NCBI GenBank assembly: GCA_048264105.1
Contig: JBLXDJ010000004.1
Coordinates: 248,001 to 312,000, forward strand
Reading direction: 5' to 3'
Length of the DNA: 64,000 nucleotides
From: Oceanospirillum sp048264105
Lineage (GTDB): Bacteria > Pseudomonadota > Gammaproteobacteria > Pseudomonadales > Halomonadaceae
This document shows, piece after piece, positions 51,346-59,626 of this stretch; position 1 is the stretch's first letter; every line of letters starts with the position of its first letter. The notes beneath the pieces were generated by a model. It did no database searches and was not told the origin of the DNA. It worked only from the letters and a program-made list of their open reading frames with translations. Position numbers and translations under genes: made by a program.

Positions 51346-52385
51346 TGAAGTCTGCGACTCAACTCAGTCTTATTCAGCGTTTTCAGTTATCTTTTCGCCT
51401 CTGGTTAGAGCGATTAAACGCGGGCGTTATGCTGATTGGTTTACTGTTTTTCTGGATGATCTCCGGGGTCAGTTTTGCAGCCGATCACAACGGATCTTAT
51501 GTGATTGAACCGGTGAATATTGCACCGGATACCTGGGTGGTGATGGGTAAAAATGAGCCTTTCACCCCAGAAAATGGCGGCATGATCGCCAATATCGGCA
51601 TTATCCTGACGGAGAAAGAAACCCTGGTGTTTGATACCGGGCCGTCAAAGGCTTTTGCGGAAGCCCTGAATCACTGGATTAAGCAGCAGGGCGGTGGCCC
51701 GATTCGCTATGTCCTGAACAGCCATGCGCATCCGGATCATTTTCTGGGTAATCAGGTTTTCCCCCGCAACAGAACCTATACCTCAGAACCTACTCAGCAG
51801 ATGATCGCAGAGCAGGGCGCTGACCTTGCAGAGAATCTGTACCGGATGGTGGGCGCTGCGATGAAGGGCACCCGCGCCGTCGCGCCCGGTGTGGTACTGA
51901 AAGACGGTATCAGCAAGATGACTCTGGGGGATGGGGCTGATGCTCATCAACTTGAAGTGCGCCTGATGCAGGGGCATTCCCATAGTGATCTGATCCTGCT
52001 GGACCAGACAACCGGTGTGCTCTTTGCCGGAGATCTGGTGTTTTATAACCGGGCGCTGACAACTCCGCATGCGGTGCTGCAGGATTGGTTAGTGGCGCTC
52101 GATCAGCTGGAGAATCTGCCGCATAAGGTTTTAGTGCCGGGACATGGGCCAGTGCATCAGAAAGGGGAAGGTATCGCCCAGACCCGTGACTACCTGAAAT
52201 GGCTGGATAAGAGTTTCCGTCAGGGCGCGGAAGAGGGCTGGTCGATGGCTGAGATGCTGAGCTGGCCGCTGAATCCGGCATTTGAGTCGGTGGTGATGCA
52301 GCGATATGAGTTCACCCGATCCCTGAGCCACTGGTATTCCCAGTATGAAGAAAATGCATTAAATCGGGGATCTGCTTCTGATTAA
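51345..52385 (+). CDS. Quinoprotein relay system metallo-beta-lactamase-fold hydrolase
   Basis: 346 residues from ATG 51345 (TGATG overlap with the carrier gene, AAGGAGGTG upstream). The hydrophobic leader ends MISGVSFAADH. The zinc motif HxHxDH is NSHAHPDHFLGN. Further ligands are in MQGHSHSDLIL, LFAGDLVFYNR and LVPGHGPVH. This is the SoxH-like hydrolase type found with the SoxYZ-like carrier; it presumably releases a bound group from the carrier Cys. Substrate unknown. Confidence 0.88.
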   Translation: MKSATQLSLIQRFQLSFRLWLERLNAGVMLIGLLFFWMISGVSFAADHNGSYVIEPVNIAPDTWVVMGKNEPFTPENGGMIANIGIILTEKETLVFDTGPSKAFAEALNHWIKQQGGGPIRYVLNSHAHPDHFLGNQVFPRNRTYTSEPTQQMIAEQGADLAENLYRMVGAAMKGTRAVAPGVVLKDGISKMTLGDGADAHQLEVRLMQGHSHSDLILLDQTTGVLFAGDLVFYNRALTTPHAVLQDWLVALDQLENLPHKVLVPGHGPVHQKGEGIAQTRDYLKWLDKSFRQGAEEGWSMAEMLSWPLNPAFESVVMQRYEFTRSLSHWYSQYEENALNRGSASD

Positions 52386-52497
52386 TTTTTGTTTAGCCAA
52401 AAAAATGTAGTCTATAGTCAGTTTATGACTGAAGTTTCTCTTTCCTACTCCTGAACAAGCAACGCGCTTGTTGTTCTTGGGTTCTCACCCTCTTGTT

Positions 52498-52524
52498 AGC
52501 CGGCCATTCGCCGGCTTTTTTTTT
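52498..52524 (+). terminator. Terminator of the plus-strand PQQ-associated operon
   Basis: A 7-bp stem (AGCCGGC / GCCGGCT), loop CATTC, nine T. A second hairpin (AACAAGC / GCTTGTT, 52454-52472) precedes it. Confidence 0.9.
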
Positions 52525-52564
52525 GCCCCATCATTTATTGCTGAAAAGCGCTGTTCCGCTTGTC

Positions 52565-54553
52565 TCACGCAGAAGGGGCTTCGCACACCTGATTCCGGCC
52601 ATTGGCTTTGGCCTGATAGAGCGCGGCATCGGTGCGTTCCATCACGGTGTCGATGCTGTCATCAAGCCGGCAGAGCCCTACGCCCAGGCTGGCTGTGACC
52701 TGCCCCACACCGGGAAAATCATTGGCTTCAATGTTGGCGCGAATCGTCTCGGCCAATGTCAGGGCCGCCTCCCGGTTGGTATCCGGGCAGATAATCAGAA
52801 ACTCTTCACCACCCCAGCGCCCGACGGTATCGGTCTCACGACAGGTTGCCTGCATGATTTCGGCAAAGGCCTGCAGAACGGTGTCACCGGTATTATGACC
52901 GTAGGTGTCGTTAACCGCTTTGAAATGGTCGATATCCACCAGAATAATCGAGGATTCGGCCTTGCCCTGATGCACCTCGTCGAGCTGTTGCGTCAGCTTG
53001 CTCCAGAGTTTGTTGCGGTTTGCCAGCTGTGTCAGCGCGTCGGTTTCAGCGATTTTTTCCAGCAGCTTATTTTTCTCATGCAGCTCCTGTGTCCGGGCTT
53101 TTACCTCATCTTCCAGCTCTTTGTGGTATTGCGCCGCCAGCTGCTTTGATTGCTTCAGTTTCTCAATCATCTGACCGAAGTTGTTAAACAGAAAGCCCAT
53201 CTCCCCGGAGTAGCGGGTGGGGAGCCTGTGTTCGTAGTTACCGGCGCTGATCTCTTTGGCGATGCGGGAGACCTTCTGAATCGGCACAAACAGGCGGGAG
53301 TAGTAGATATAACCGATCGCCAGATAGAGCAGGGCAAGCATCAGCGCGATAGCGATCTGCATGCGATGGGTAAGGGAATCCAGCGTTCCGACCACTGCGA
53401 CGTTGGGCACAGCGGTAATAAGGGTCCATCCGGTTGCCGGAATTTTAACGGCGCTGACCTGATAGGTGCTCTCGGGATTTGCCGGGGTTTGTGCCTGATG
53501 GTCAGGATCTGGCGTGCCGAGAATGACCTGTTCAAAGGTGAGGGACTGATCGCCAGCCAGCCGCTGCATCACCGAGCGGGAAAGGCTGTTCAGTTCCGGG
53601 TAGTCTGAATTGACAAAGGTCGGGTTTTCCAGCTTGAGTTCATTAAGGCGCTGGTCCGAAATGTAATAGAGAACGCCCTTGTAGCTGTCTTTGTTTTTCA
53701 GCTCAATTTCATCGTTATAGTGTTGGCGGTTTGTGGTGATCGCTTTGCCGTACTGGGAGGTGACCATAATGATGGAATCATCATAGAGTTCGACCCCTTT
53801 CAGAAAGCTGTCCAGGAGCTGCTGAACCTTAATATCGTGGGAGGTGACGCCTTTTAGTTCACCATTCTGGTCATAAAATGGATAGGAAACAGTAACCATC
53901 TGCCCTTCACCCGCCAGATCCTGATAAGGCTCTTCCCAGCCGTAGCTTCGGTTTTTAAAGTCTGCGGCCAGATACCAGTGCTTTGTGGTGGGCGCGGTAG
54001 ACGCAGAGGCGTATTCCAGGCTGACGCTGGGGTAGATATGTACCAGATCATCTTCGGTGCTGATATAGACCCAGGAGTAGCGGTAGCTATCGTGAATCCC
54101 GCGAATCAGATATTTGATCTCATCCGCGGCGGCAATCTGTCGGTTTATATCCCGGCTGACTGGGGTGTTTTTATCAACAAAACTGGTCAGTAGCTCAGAC
54201 TGAAAGGGTGTGTCGGGGCTGTTAACGCCATCATGAAAGAAGCCCCAGCTGGTATCGGTTTCATGCAGTTGATTCTGCCAGTGGCTCAGGTTGCTGCTGT
54301 CAGGAATCGATCGGTAAGCCTGCATGTAAGCATCTGAAATGATCTTGGTGCTGCGGGCTACGTTATTCAGCTCTTTGTTGATCTGCTGGGCAACGGTGTC
54401 CGTCATGGTTTTCATGTCGGTTATCGCCTGGGATTTTGTCTGCCCGGACAAGGCGGAAAAAACAAAGGTCAGCAGCAAAAATATTGCGGCAGCTTCTAGC
54501 AGGATAATGCCCAGAAAGATCTGCTTGGTGTTAAAGCGGTGTAGATAGCTCAT
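52565..54553 (-). CDS. Diguanylate cyclase with periplasmic Cache sensor
   Basis: 662 residues. TM1 (about 11-35) and a 330-residue periplasmic region with a double-Cache look (YSWVYISTEDDLVHIYPS, WEEPYQDLAGEGQMVTVSYPFYDQNGELKGVTSHDI) are followed by TM2 (about 395-420). HAMP (PIQKVSRIAKEISAGNYEHRL), coiled coil and GGDEF domain come next. The active site GRWGGEEFLI is intact, with an upstream RETD inhibitory site at the right spacing. It makes c-di-GMP in response to an extracellular ligand. It lies on the opposite strand inside the alcohol-oxidation locus, so the ligand may be related to it. Confidence 0.93.
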   Translation of the reverse strand: MSYLHRFNTKQIFLGIILLEAAAIFLLLTFVFSALSGQTKSQAITDMKTMTDTVAQQINKELNNVARSTKIISDAYMQAYRSIPDSSNLSHWQNQLHETDTSWGFFHDGVNSPDTPFQSELLTSFVDKNTPVSRDINRQIAAADEIKYLIRGIHDSYRYSWVYISTEDDLVHIYPSVSLEYASASTAPTTKHWYLAADFKNRSYGWEEPYQDLAGEGQMVTVSYPFYDQNGELKGVTSHDIKVQQLLDSFLKGVELYDDSIIMVTSQYGKAITTNRQHYNDEIELKNKDSYKGVLYYISDQRLNELKLENPTFVNSDYPELNSLSRSVMQRLAGDQSLTFEQVILGTPDPDHQAQTPANPESTYQVSAVKIPATGWTLITAVPNVAVVGTLDSLTHRMQIAIALMLALLYLAIGYIYYSRLFVPIQKVSRIAKEISAGNYEHRLPTRYSGEMGFLFNNFGQMIEKLKQSKQLAAQYHKELEDEVKARTQELHEKNKLLEKIAETDALTQLANRNKLWSKLTQQLDEVHQGKAESSIILVDIDHFKAVNDTYGHNTGDTVLQAFAEIMQATCRETDTVGRWGGEEFLIICPDTNREAALTLAETIRANIEANDFPGVGQVTASLGVGLCRLDDSIDTVMERTDAALYQAKANGRNQVCEAPSA

Positions 54554-54865
54554 GTCGGGCCGACATCCTCGTGTCTTTGGGTATCCTGATTATGCCTAAA
54601 TCCCCGGCAGATCAGTATGCTTTATTGTGCCTCTTTTAACGTCAGAGTGTGGCGCAACAAAGAATAAATCACGACTACTACCTTGGTGCTGTTTGTGTAG
54701 TACCACCGGGGGTGGTTCTACATCTAAAGTGTGTCAAAACAGCACTTCTCACCCCGAAAGGTACAACCAAAACTGGTCTGTGGTTGTATTGTTGGTGACT
54801 GTCCCCTGCATTGAAATGAGAGAGCCGAACAATTTAATAACAAAGGCGCTCACAGGAGACAGTTC
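54554..54865. other. Promoter region of the PQQ alcohol dehydrogenase
   Basis: 312 non-coding bases between divergent genes. The inverted repeat and promoter-like boxes at 54696-54732 are listed separately; a strong ACAGGAGACAG ribosome site lies just before 54866. No small gene is supported, and no pqqA-like peptide is visible. Confidence 0.55.
54696..54732 (+). promoter_or_regulatory. Inverted repeat and promoter-like boxes upstream of the alcohol dehydrogenase
   Basis: The arms TGTAGTACCACC and GGTGGTTCTACA (one mismatch, loop GGG) are at 54696-54722. The left arm contains TAGTACCA, and TCTAAAGTGT follows at 54723-54732. The same two words recur with one base different spacing ahead of the aldehyde dehydrogenase (57585-57620). 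They may be a -35/-10 pair with an activator site overlapping. Confidence 0.5.
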
Positions 54866-56674
54866 ATGATAACAAAAGCTTTGGGCAAGAAGTCGCTACT
54901 GGCGACGGCATTGGTTTCTGCCATGATGGCAGGTACTGCATCCGCAAATGTAACTGATACGGACATTCTAAACGACCAGATGACCACGAATGACGTGGTA
55001 ACAAACGGTCTGGGTCATCGTGGTCAGCGTTTCTCTCCACTGGACAAACTGGATACGGACACGGTTAAAGACCTGCGTCCGGTTTGGTCGTTCTCTTTTG
55101 GTGGCGAAAAACAGCGTGGTCAGGAATCTCAGCCTCTGGTTAAAGATGGCGTGATGTTTGTGACCGGTTCTTATTCCCGTCTGTTTGCTATTGATGCAAA
55201 AACCGGTGATGAGCTCTGGCAATATGACGCGCGTCTGCCGGATGGCATTATGCCATGCTGTGACGTAATTAACCGTGGTGCTGCGCTGTATGAAGATCTG
55301 GTGATCTTTGCAACGCTGGATGCCAAGTTGGTAGCCCTTGACCAGAAAACAGGTAAGGTTCGCTGGAAGAAAAAAGTAGCGGATTATAAAGCCGGTTACT
55401 CTATCTCTGCCGCTCCTCTGGTCGTTAATGGCAAGCTGATTACCGGTGTATCCGGTGGTGAGTTTGGTGTAGTCGGTAAGGTTGATGCTTACGATGCTAA
55501 AACCGGTAAGATGCTGTGGACCCGCCCGACGGTAGAAGGCCACATGGGCTACATCTACAAAAATGGCAAGAAAGTTGAAAACGGTATTACCGGTGGCGAA
55601 GCGGGTAAAACCTGGCCGGGTGATCTGTGGAAATCCGGTGGTGCGGCACCTTGGTTAGGTGGTACGTATGATCCCGACACTAACCTGCTGTTCTTCGGAA
55701 CCGGTAACCCTGCGCCATGGAACTCTCACCTGCGTCCGGGGGACAACCTGTACTCGTCTTCCCGTCTGGCACTTGATCCTGATACCGGCAAAATCGCATG
55801 GCACTTCCAGACTACGCCACACGATGGCTGGGATTACGATGGTGTAAACGAGCTGATCTCTTTTGACTATCAGGCGGATGGCAAAACCGTAAAAGCGGCA
55901 GCAACTGCTGACCGTAACGGTTTCTTCTACGTTCTGAACCGTGAGAACGGTGAGTTTATCCGTGGTTTCCCATTTGTAGACAAGATCACCTGGGCTGAAG
56001 GTCTGGATGAGAAAGGTCGTCCGATCTACAACACTAAGAACGGTCGTCCGGGTGACCCGCGCGAAAGTGCTAACGGTAAGAAAGGTGAGCCAGTTGTCGC
56101 TGCGCCATCTTTCCTGGGTGGTAAAAACTGGATGCCAATGGCATACAGCCAGGAAACCGAGCTGTTCTACGTGCCTTCTAACGAGTGGGAGATGGATATC
56201 TGGAATGAGCCGACCTCTTATAAGAAAGGGGCTGCTTACCTGGGTGCAGGCTTTACCATTAAGCCGCTGCATGACGATTACATCGGTGTTCTGCGCGCAA
56301 TCGATCCGAAAACCGGTGAAGAGAAATGGCGCTATAAGAACTACGCTCCTCTCTGGGGTGGTGTTCTGACAACCAAGGGTAACCTGGTATTCATGGGTAA
56401 CCCTGAAGGTTATCTGATGGCGTTTGACGCGAAAACCGGTGAAGTGAAGTACAAGTTCAACACGGGCTCCGGCATCGTTGGTTCACCTATCACCTGGGAA
56501 CAGGATGGTGAGCAGTTCGTATCCGTAGTATCCGGTTGGGGTGGTGCTGTTCCTCTATGGGGTGGCGAAGTGGCCAAACGTGTGAAAAACCTGAACCAGG
56601 GTGGCTCTGTCTGGACCTTCAAACTGCCTAAAGAAGACGAGAAGAGTGGTGGTCTGTTCGGTTTCCTGAACTAA
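54866..56674 (+). CDS. PQQ-dependent alcohol dehydrogenase with lanthanide-type active site
   Basis: Periplasmic quinoprotein oxidising primary alcohols to aldehydes and passing electrons to a c-type cytochrome. The 602-residue precursor has a signal peptide (LVSAMMAGTASAN). The adjacent-cysteine disulfide is Cys131-Cys132 (MPCCDV). Metal/PQQ ligands lie in GGEFG and GTGNPAPWN. The catalytic motif is GWDYDGVNE: Asp323 is the base and Asp325, two residues on, is the extra acid found in XoxF/PedH enzymes that use lanthanides; calcium enzymes have Ala or Ser there. C-terminal W-motif blades (MAFDAKTGEVKYKFNTGSG) complete the propeller. Overall sequence is closer to ExaA/PedE/PedH than to MxaF, but substrate range needs testing. 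Confidence 0.94.
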   Translation: MITKALGKKSLLATALVSAMMAGTASANVTDTDILNDQMTTNDVVTNGLGHRGQRFSPLDKLDTDTVKDLRPVWSFSFGGEKQRGQESQPLVKDGVMFVTGSYSRLFAIDAKTGDELWQYDARLPDGIMPCCDVINRGAALYEDLVIFATLDAKLVALDQKTGKVRWKKKVADYKAGYSISAAPLVVNGKLITGVSGGEFGVVGKVDAYDAKTGKMLWTRPTVEGHMGYIYKNGKKVENGITGGEAGKTWPGDLWKSGGAAPWLGGTYDPDTNLLFFGTGNPAPWNSHLRPGDNLYSSSRLALDPDTGKIAWHFQTTPHDGWDYDGVNELISFDYQADGKTVKAAATADRNGFFYVLNRENGEFIRGFPFVDKITWAEGLDEKGRPIYNTKNGRPGDPRESANGKKGEPVVAAPSFLGGKNWMPMAYSQETELFYVPSNEWEMDIWNEPTSYKKGAAYLGAGFTIKPLHDDYIGVLRAIDPKTGEEKWRYKNYAPLWGGVLTTKGNLVFMGNPEGYLMAFDAKTGEVKYKFNTGSGIVGSPITWEQDGEQFVSVVSGWGGAVPLWGGEVAKRVKNLNQGGSVWTFKLPKEDEKSGGLFGFLN

Positions 56675-56741
56675 GCACGCATCTTCCCGCAAGGGCGGGC
56701 GTTCATGGGATAGGTTGATGCCTGAACCGGAACACCCGAAC

Positions 56742-56783
56742 GAAAAAGACCGACGGGCCTTAACGGGTCCGTCGGTCTTTTGG
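56742..56783. terminator. Bidirectional terminator between alcohol dehydrogenase and GST-like gene
   Basis: 13-bp arms (AAAAGACCGACGG / CCGTCGGTCTTTT) between convergent genes, with A- and T-tracts. Confidence 0.9.
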
Positions 56784-56808
56784 TTTTGGGCGTTTACCTG
56801 AAGTCTGA

Positions 56809-57387
56809 TCAGTTGATCTTGCGCGGATCTGTTTCCTGAACAATCGCTTTATCCAGTTGAGCGGAATGGAAAGAAGCCAGAGCCGGGTAGTCTTTCAGGT
56901 CGAACAGCTCACGGAACTGAATCCAGTCCAGCAGTGTGAACAGGCAGATGGCCGGGTAACGCCATTCGCTGAAATCACCATCTTTAGTGGCCTGTTCCAG
57001 TACCGGCATGGTTCGGGCGATGCGCTCTTTCTGCAGGTTCAGTATCAGGCGATCTTCAGAGGTGTCGATACCGGAGCGACTGCTCATCAGCAGGATGATA
57101 AAGGATTCCTGCAGGCTGTCGGTCAGAGACATCAGATTCTCATCTTCCCAGCTGAGGCTCTCTTTTTTCAGCTTGTCGTTCAGATAGCGATGGATGATGC
57201 GCGAGTCATAAACCGAGTGTTCCTGATCCACCAGCATCGGTACCTTCATGGCCGGAGTGTAGGTTTCCAGCTCAGCGCGACCTGCTTCACTGTAGATATC
57301 CAGTGGCAAAAACTCGTAGTGATGGCCTTCCAGCCACAGACGCAGACGACGGACATAAGGGGAGGGGTGAGATCCAACCAGTTTCAT
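56809..57387 (-). CDS. Glutathione S-transferase family protein
   Basis: 192 residues from 57387 (MKLVGSHPSPYVRRLRLWLEG) after a CAGGAGTACACCG site; upstream in-frame Mets lack one. The N-terminal thioredoxin-like domain has the GST pattern SPYVRR with Ser9 as the likely thiol-activating residue, then MKVPMLVDQEHSVYDSRIIHRYL with the glutathione-binding cis-Pro and Asp-Ser pair. The helical C-terminal domain follows. It is convergent with the alcohol dehydrogenase and divergent from the aldehyde dehydrogenase; a role in aldehyde detoxification is only a guess. Confidence 0.85.
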   Translation of the reverse strand: MKLVGSHPSPYVRRLRLWLEGHHYEFLPLDIYSEAGRAELETYTPAMKVPMLVDQEHSVYDSRIIHRYLNDKLKKESLSWEDENLMSLTDSLQESFIILLMSSRSGIDTSEDRLILNLQKERIARTMPVLEQATKDGDFSEWRYPAICLFTLLDWIQFRELFDLKDYPALASFHSAQLDKAIVQETDPRKIN

Positions 57388-57800
57388 CGGTGTACTCCTG
57401 ACAAGGTAGGGTGCGAACAGCAAACTCAGATCGCAATGCAGAAAAATAGTTCTTGTTTTGATTTTGCTAAATAACACTGAATTTAAAGGGGTTTTTACGG
57501 ATATTACCCGCTTTTATCGGTGCTTGGCTGAAAGCACTGTAGTCCTCTTTGCCTTGGGTGGCAAATAGTCCTGAACCTAAAAAATTAGTACCAAAGGACT
57601 ATTTTTTAGCCTCTAAAGTGTCATGTCTGGGTTTGCGGTGATCAACCATGATGTAGTCACACAGGGTCAGAACAGCCTGTTACCGGTTAAGCCGGAAACA
57701 GGGTTCCCGATCTGAGTTAATTCATTATTCGATATGCCCTAAAGGGATCTTTTCTTGCCAGAAGCCCCTTTAAAGACAACAACAAACAGAGGCGATTAAG
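57388..57800. other. Promoter region of the aldehyde dehydrogenase
   Basis: There are about 410 non-coding bases between divergent genes. The boxes at 57562-57620 are the only structured elements I see; the last 25 bases are purine-rich, with a CAGAGGCGATTAAG ribosome site. Confidence 0.55.
57562..57620 (+). promoter_or_regulatory. Inverted repeat and promoter-like boxes upstream of the aldehyde dehydrogenase
   Basis: The perfect 9-bp arms AAATAGTCC (57562-57570) and GGACTATTT (57595-57603) flank TAGTACCA (57585-57592). TCTAAAGTGT follows at 57611-57620. The last two words are shared with the alcohol dehydrogenase promoter. Confidence 0.5.
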
Positions 57801-59318
57801 ATGATCTACGCACAACCTGGAACAGAAGGCGCAGTTGTAAACTTCAAAGAGCGTTACGGTAACTTCATTGGTGGTAAGTGGGTTGAGCCGGTTAAAGGCC
57901 AGTACTTCACAAATACTTCTCCTGTTAATGGTGAAGTGATCTGTGAAATTCCACGTTCTACTGCTGAAGATATCGAACTGGCTCTGGATGCAGCTCACGC
58001 CGCTAAAGAAGCCTGGGGCAAAACCTCAGTAACTGAACGCTCTAACATCCTGCTGAAAATTGCAGATCGTCTGGAAGCGAACCTGGAAAAAATCGCTGTT
58101 GCAGAAACTTATGACAACGGTAAAGCGGTTCGTGAAACTCTGGCTGCTGACGTGCCTCTGGCTGTTGACCACTTCCGTTACTTCGCGGGCTGCATCCGTG
58201 CACAGGAAGGTTCTATCGGTGAAGTAGATCAGAACACCGTTGCTTACCACTTCCATGAGCCTCTGGGTGTTGTGGGTCAGATCATTCCATGGAACTTCCC
58301 ACTGCTGATGGCAGCATGGAAAATTGCTCCGGCTCTGGCTGCAGGTAACTGTATCGTTCTTAAGCCAGCTGAGCAGACTCCTGCGTCTATTCTGGTACTG
58401 ATGGAAACCATTCAGGATCTGCTGCCTGCAGGTACTCTGAACATTGTTAACGGTTTCGGTGCAGAAGCAGGTCAGGCTCTGGCGACCTCTACCCGTATCG
58501 CTAAGATCGCGTTCACCGGTTCTACTCCTGTTGGTTCTCACATTCTGAAATGTGCTGCTGAGAACATCATCCCATCCACTGTTGAGCTGGGCGGTAAGTC
58601 TCCGAACATCTACTTCAACGACGTAATGAACCAGGAAGATGAGTTCGTTAGCAAGTGTGTTGAAGGTACGGTTCTGGCGTTCTTCAACCAGGGTGAAGTA
58701 TGTACTTGTCCTTCCCGTCTGCTGGTTCAGGAAGATATCTACGAAGAGTTCATCGGTAAAGTGATCGAGCGTATTGGTCAGATCAAGCGTGGCAACCCGC
58801 TGGATACCGAAGTAATGGTGGGTGCACAGGCTTCTCAGGAGCAGTTCGACAAGATTCTGAGCTACCTGGAAATCGGCCGTAATGAAGGTGCTGAAGTTCT
58901 GGTTGGTGGTGATAAAGAAGCGCTGAGCGATGAGATGGGTGGTTACTACATCCAGCCTACGCTGCTGAAAGGCACCAACGATATGCGCGTATTCCAGGAA
59001 GAGATCTTCGGTCCTGTAGTATCCGTAACGACCTTTAAAGATGAAGCTGAAGCACTGGCTATCGCTAACGATTCTGAGTTTGGTCTGGGTGCCGGTGTCT
59101 GGACCCGTGACATGAACCTGTCATACCGCATGGGTCGTGGTATCGAAGCGGGCCGTGTATGGACTAACTGCTACCACCAGTACCCTGCACACGCAGCGTT
59201 CGGTGGCTACAAGAAGTCTGGTGTAGGTCGTGAGACTCACAAGATGATGCTTGATCATTACCAGCAGACTAAGAACATGCTGGTAAGCTACGACATCAAC
59301 CCACTGGGCTTCTTCTAA
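57801..59318 (+). CDS. exaC: Aldehyde dehydrogenase, ExaC/AldB type
   Basis: NAD(P)-dependent oxidation of acetaldehyde and similar aldehydes to acids, the second step after periplasmic alcohol oxidation. The 505 residues include the NAD site IIPWNFPLLM and FTGSTPVG. The general base is Glu262 in VELGGKSPNIYF and the catalytic nucleophile Cys301 in FFNQGEVCTCPSR. The ending FGGYKKSGVGRETHKMMLDHYQQTKNMLVSYDINPLGFF is typical of ExaC/AldB. Codon use looks highly biased, as for a strongly expressed gene. It shares promoter boxes with the alcohol dehydrogenase, and a terminator follows. Confidence 0.95.
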   Translation: MIYAQPGTEGAVVNFKERYGNFIGGKWVEPVKGQYFTNTSPVNGEVICEIPRSTAEDIELALDAAHAAKEAWGKTSVTERSNILLKIADRLEANLEKIAVAETYDNGKAVRETLAADVPLAVDHFRYFAGCIRAQEGSIGEVDQNTVAYHFHEPLGVVGQIIPWNFPLLMAAWKIAPALAAGNCIVLKPAEQTPASILVLMETIQDLLPAGTLNIVNGFGAEAGQALATSTRIAKIAFTGSTPVGSHILKCAAENIIPSTVELGGKSPNIYFNDVMNQEDEFVSKCVEGTVLAFFNQGEVCTCPSRLLVQEDIYEEFIGKVIERIGQIKRGNPLDTEVMVGAQASQEQFDKILSYLEIGRNEGAEVLVGGDKEALSDEMGGYYIQPTLLKGTNDMRVFQEEIFGPVVSVTTFKDEAEALAIANDSEFGLGAGVWTRDMNLSYRMGRGIEAGRVWTNCYHQYPAHAAFGGYKKSGVGRETHKMMLDHYQQTKNMLVSYDINPLGFF

Positions 59319-59626
59319 GCACTTTGGGCGATGCCTCTGCCAGAGGCGGTCACCGTTAAACGGGATGATCCCTGTTAAACACACGTGATGCCTTTGGCAA
59401 ACCTGCTACGTTACGCTTCACGGCGTACTTGATCTTCCCGAAGAGAAGCGGTGTTGTTTTCGTTGTCGGCTCTGTTACCGAAAACATCACCCGGTCAGGT
59501 TTCCAGTTCCTCGGAACCTAACCGAATGCTTTGTCGTCATCTTCTAGGGATCCTTGCCCCGCCACTGTCGGGGCTTTTTTGTGCCTGCCGTTTTCCTTTC
59601 TTCTTTTCGTCCTGCTGATCGGTAAT
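59319..59626. other. Intergenic region between aldehyde dehydrogenase and chemoreceptor
   Basis: 308 non-coding bases between convergent genes. Only the terminator at 59556-59580 is recognisable; nothing else is supported. Confidence 0.5.
59556..59580 (+). terminator. exaC terminator
   Basis: A 5-bp GC stem (GCCCC / GGGGC) with a 9-base loop and six T, 240 bases downstream of exaC, an unusually long 3' leader-out. Confidence 0.75.

Noticed and set aside
54554..54865. pqqA precursor peptide gene near the alcohol dehydrogenase
   Set aside because: No short frame with the required Glu-x3-Tyr and a ribosome site was found.
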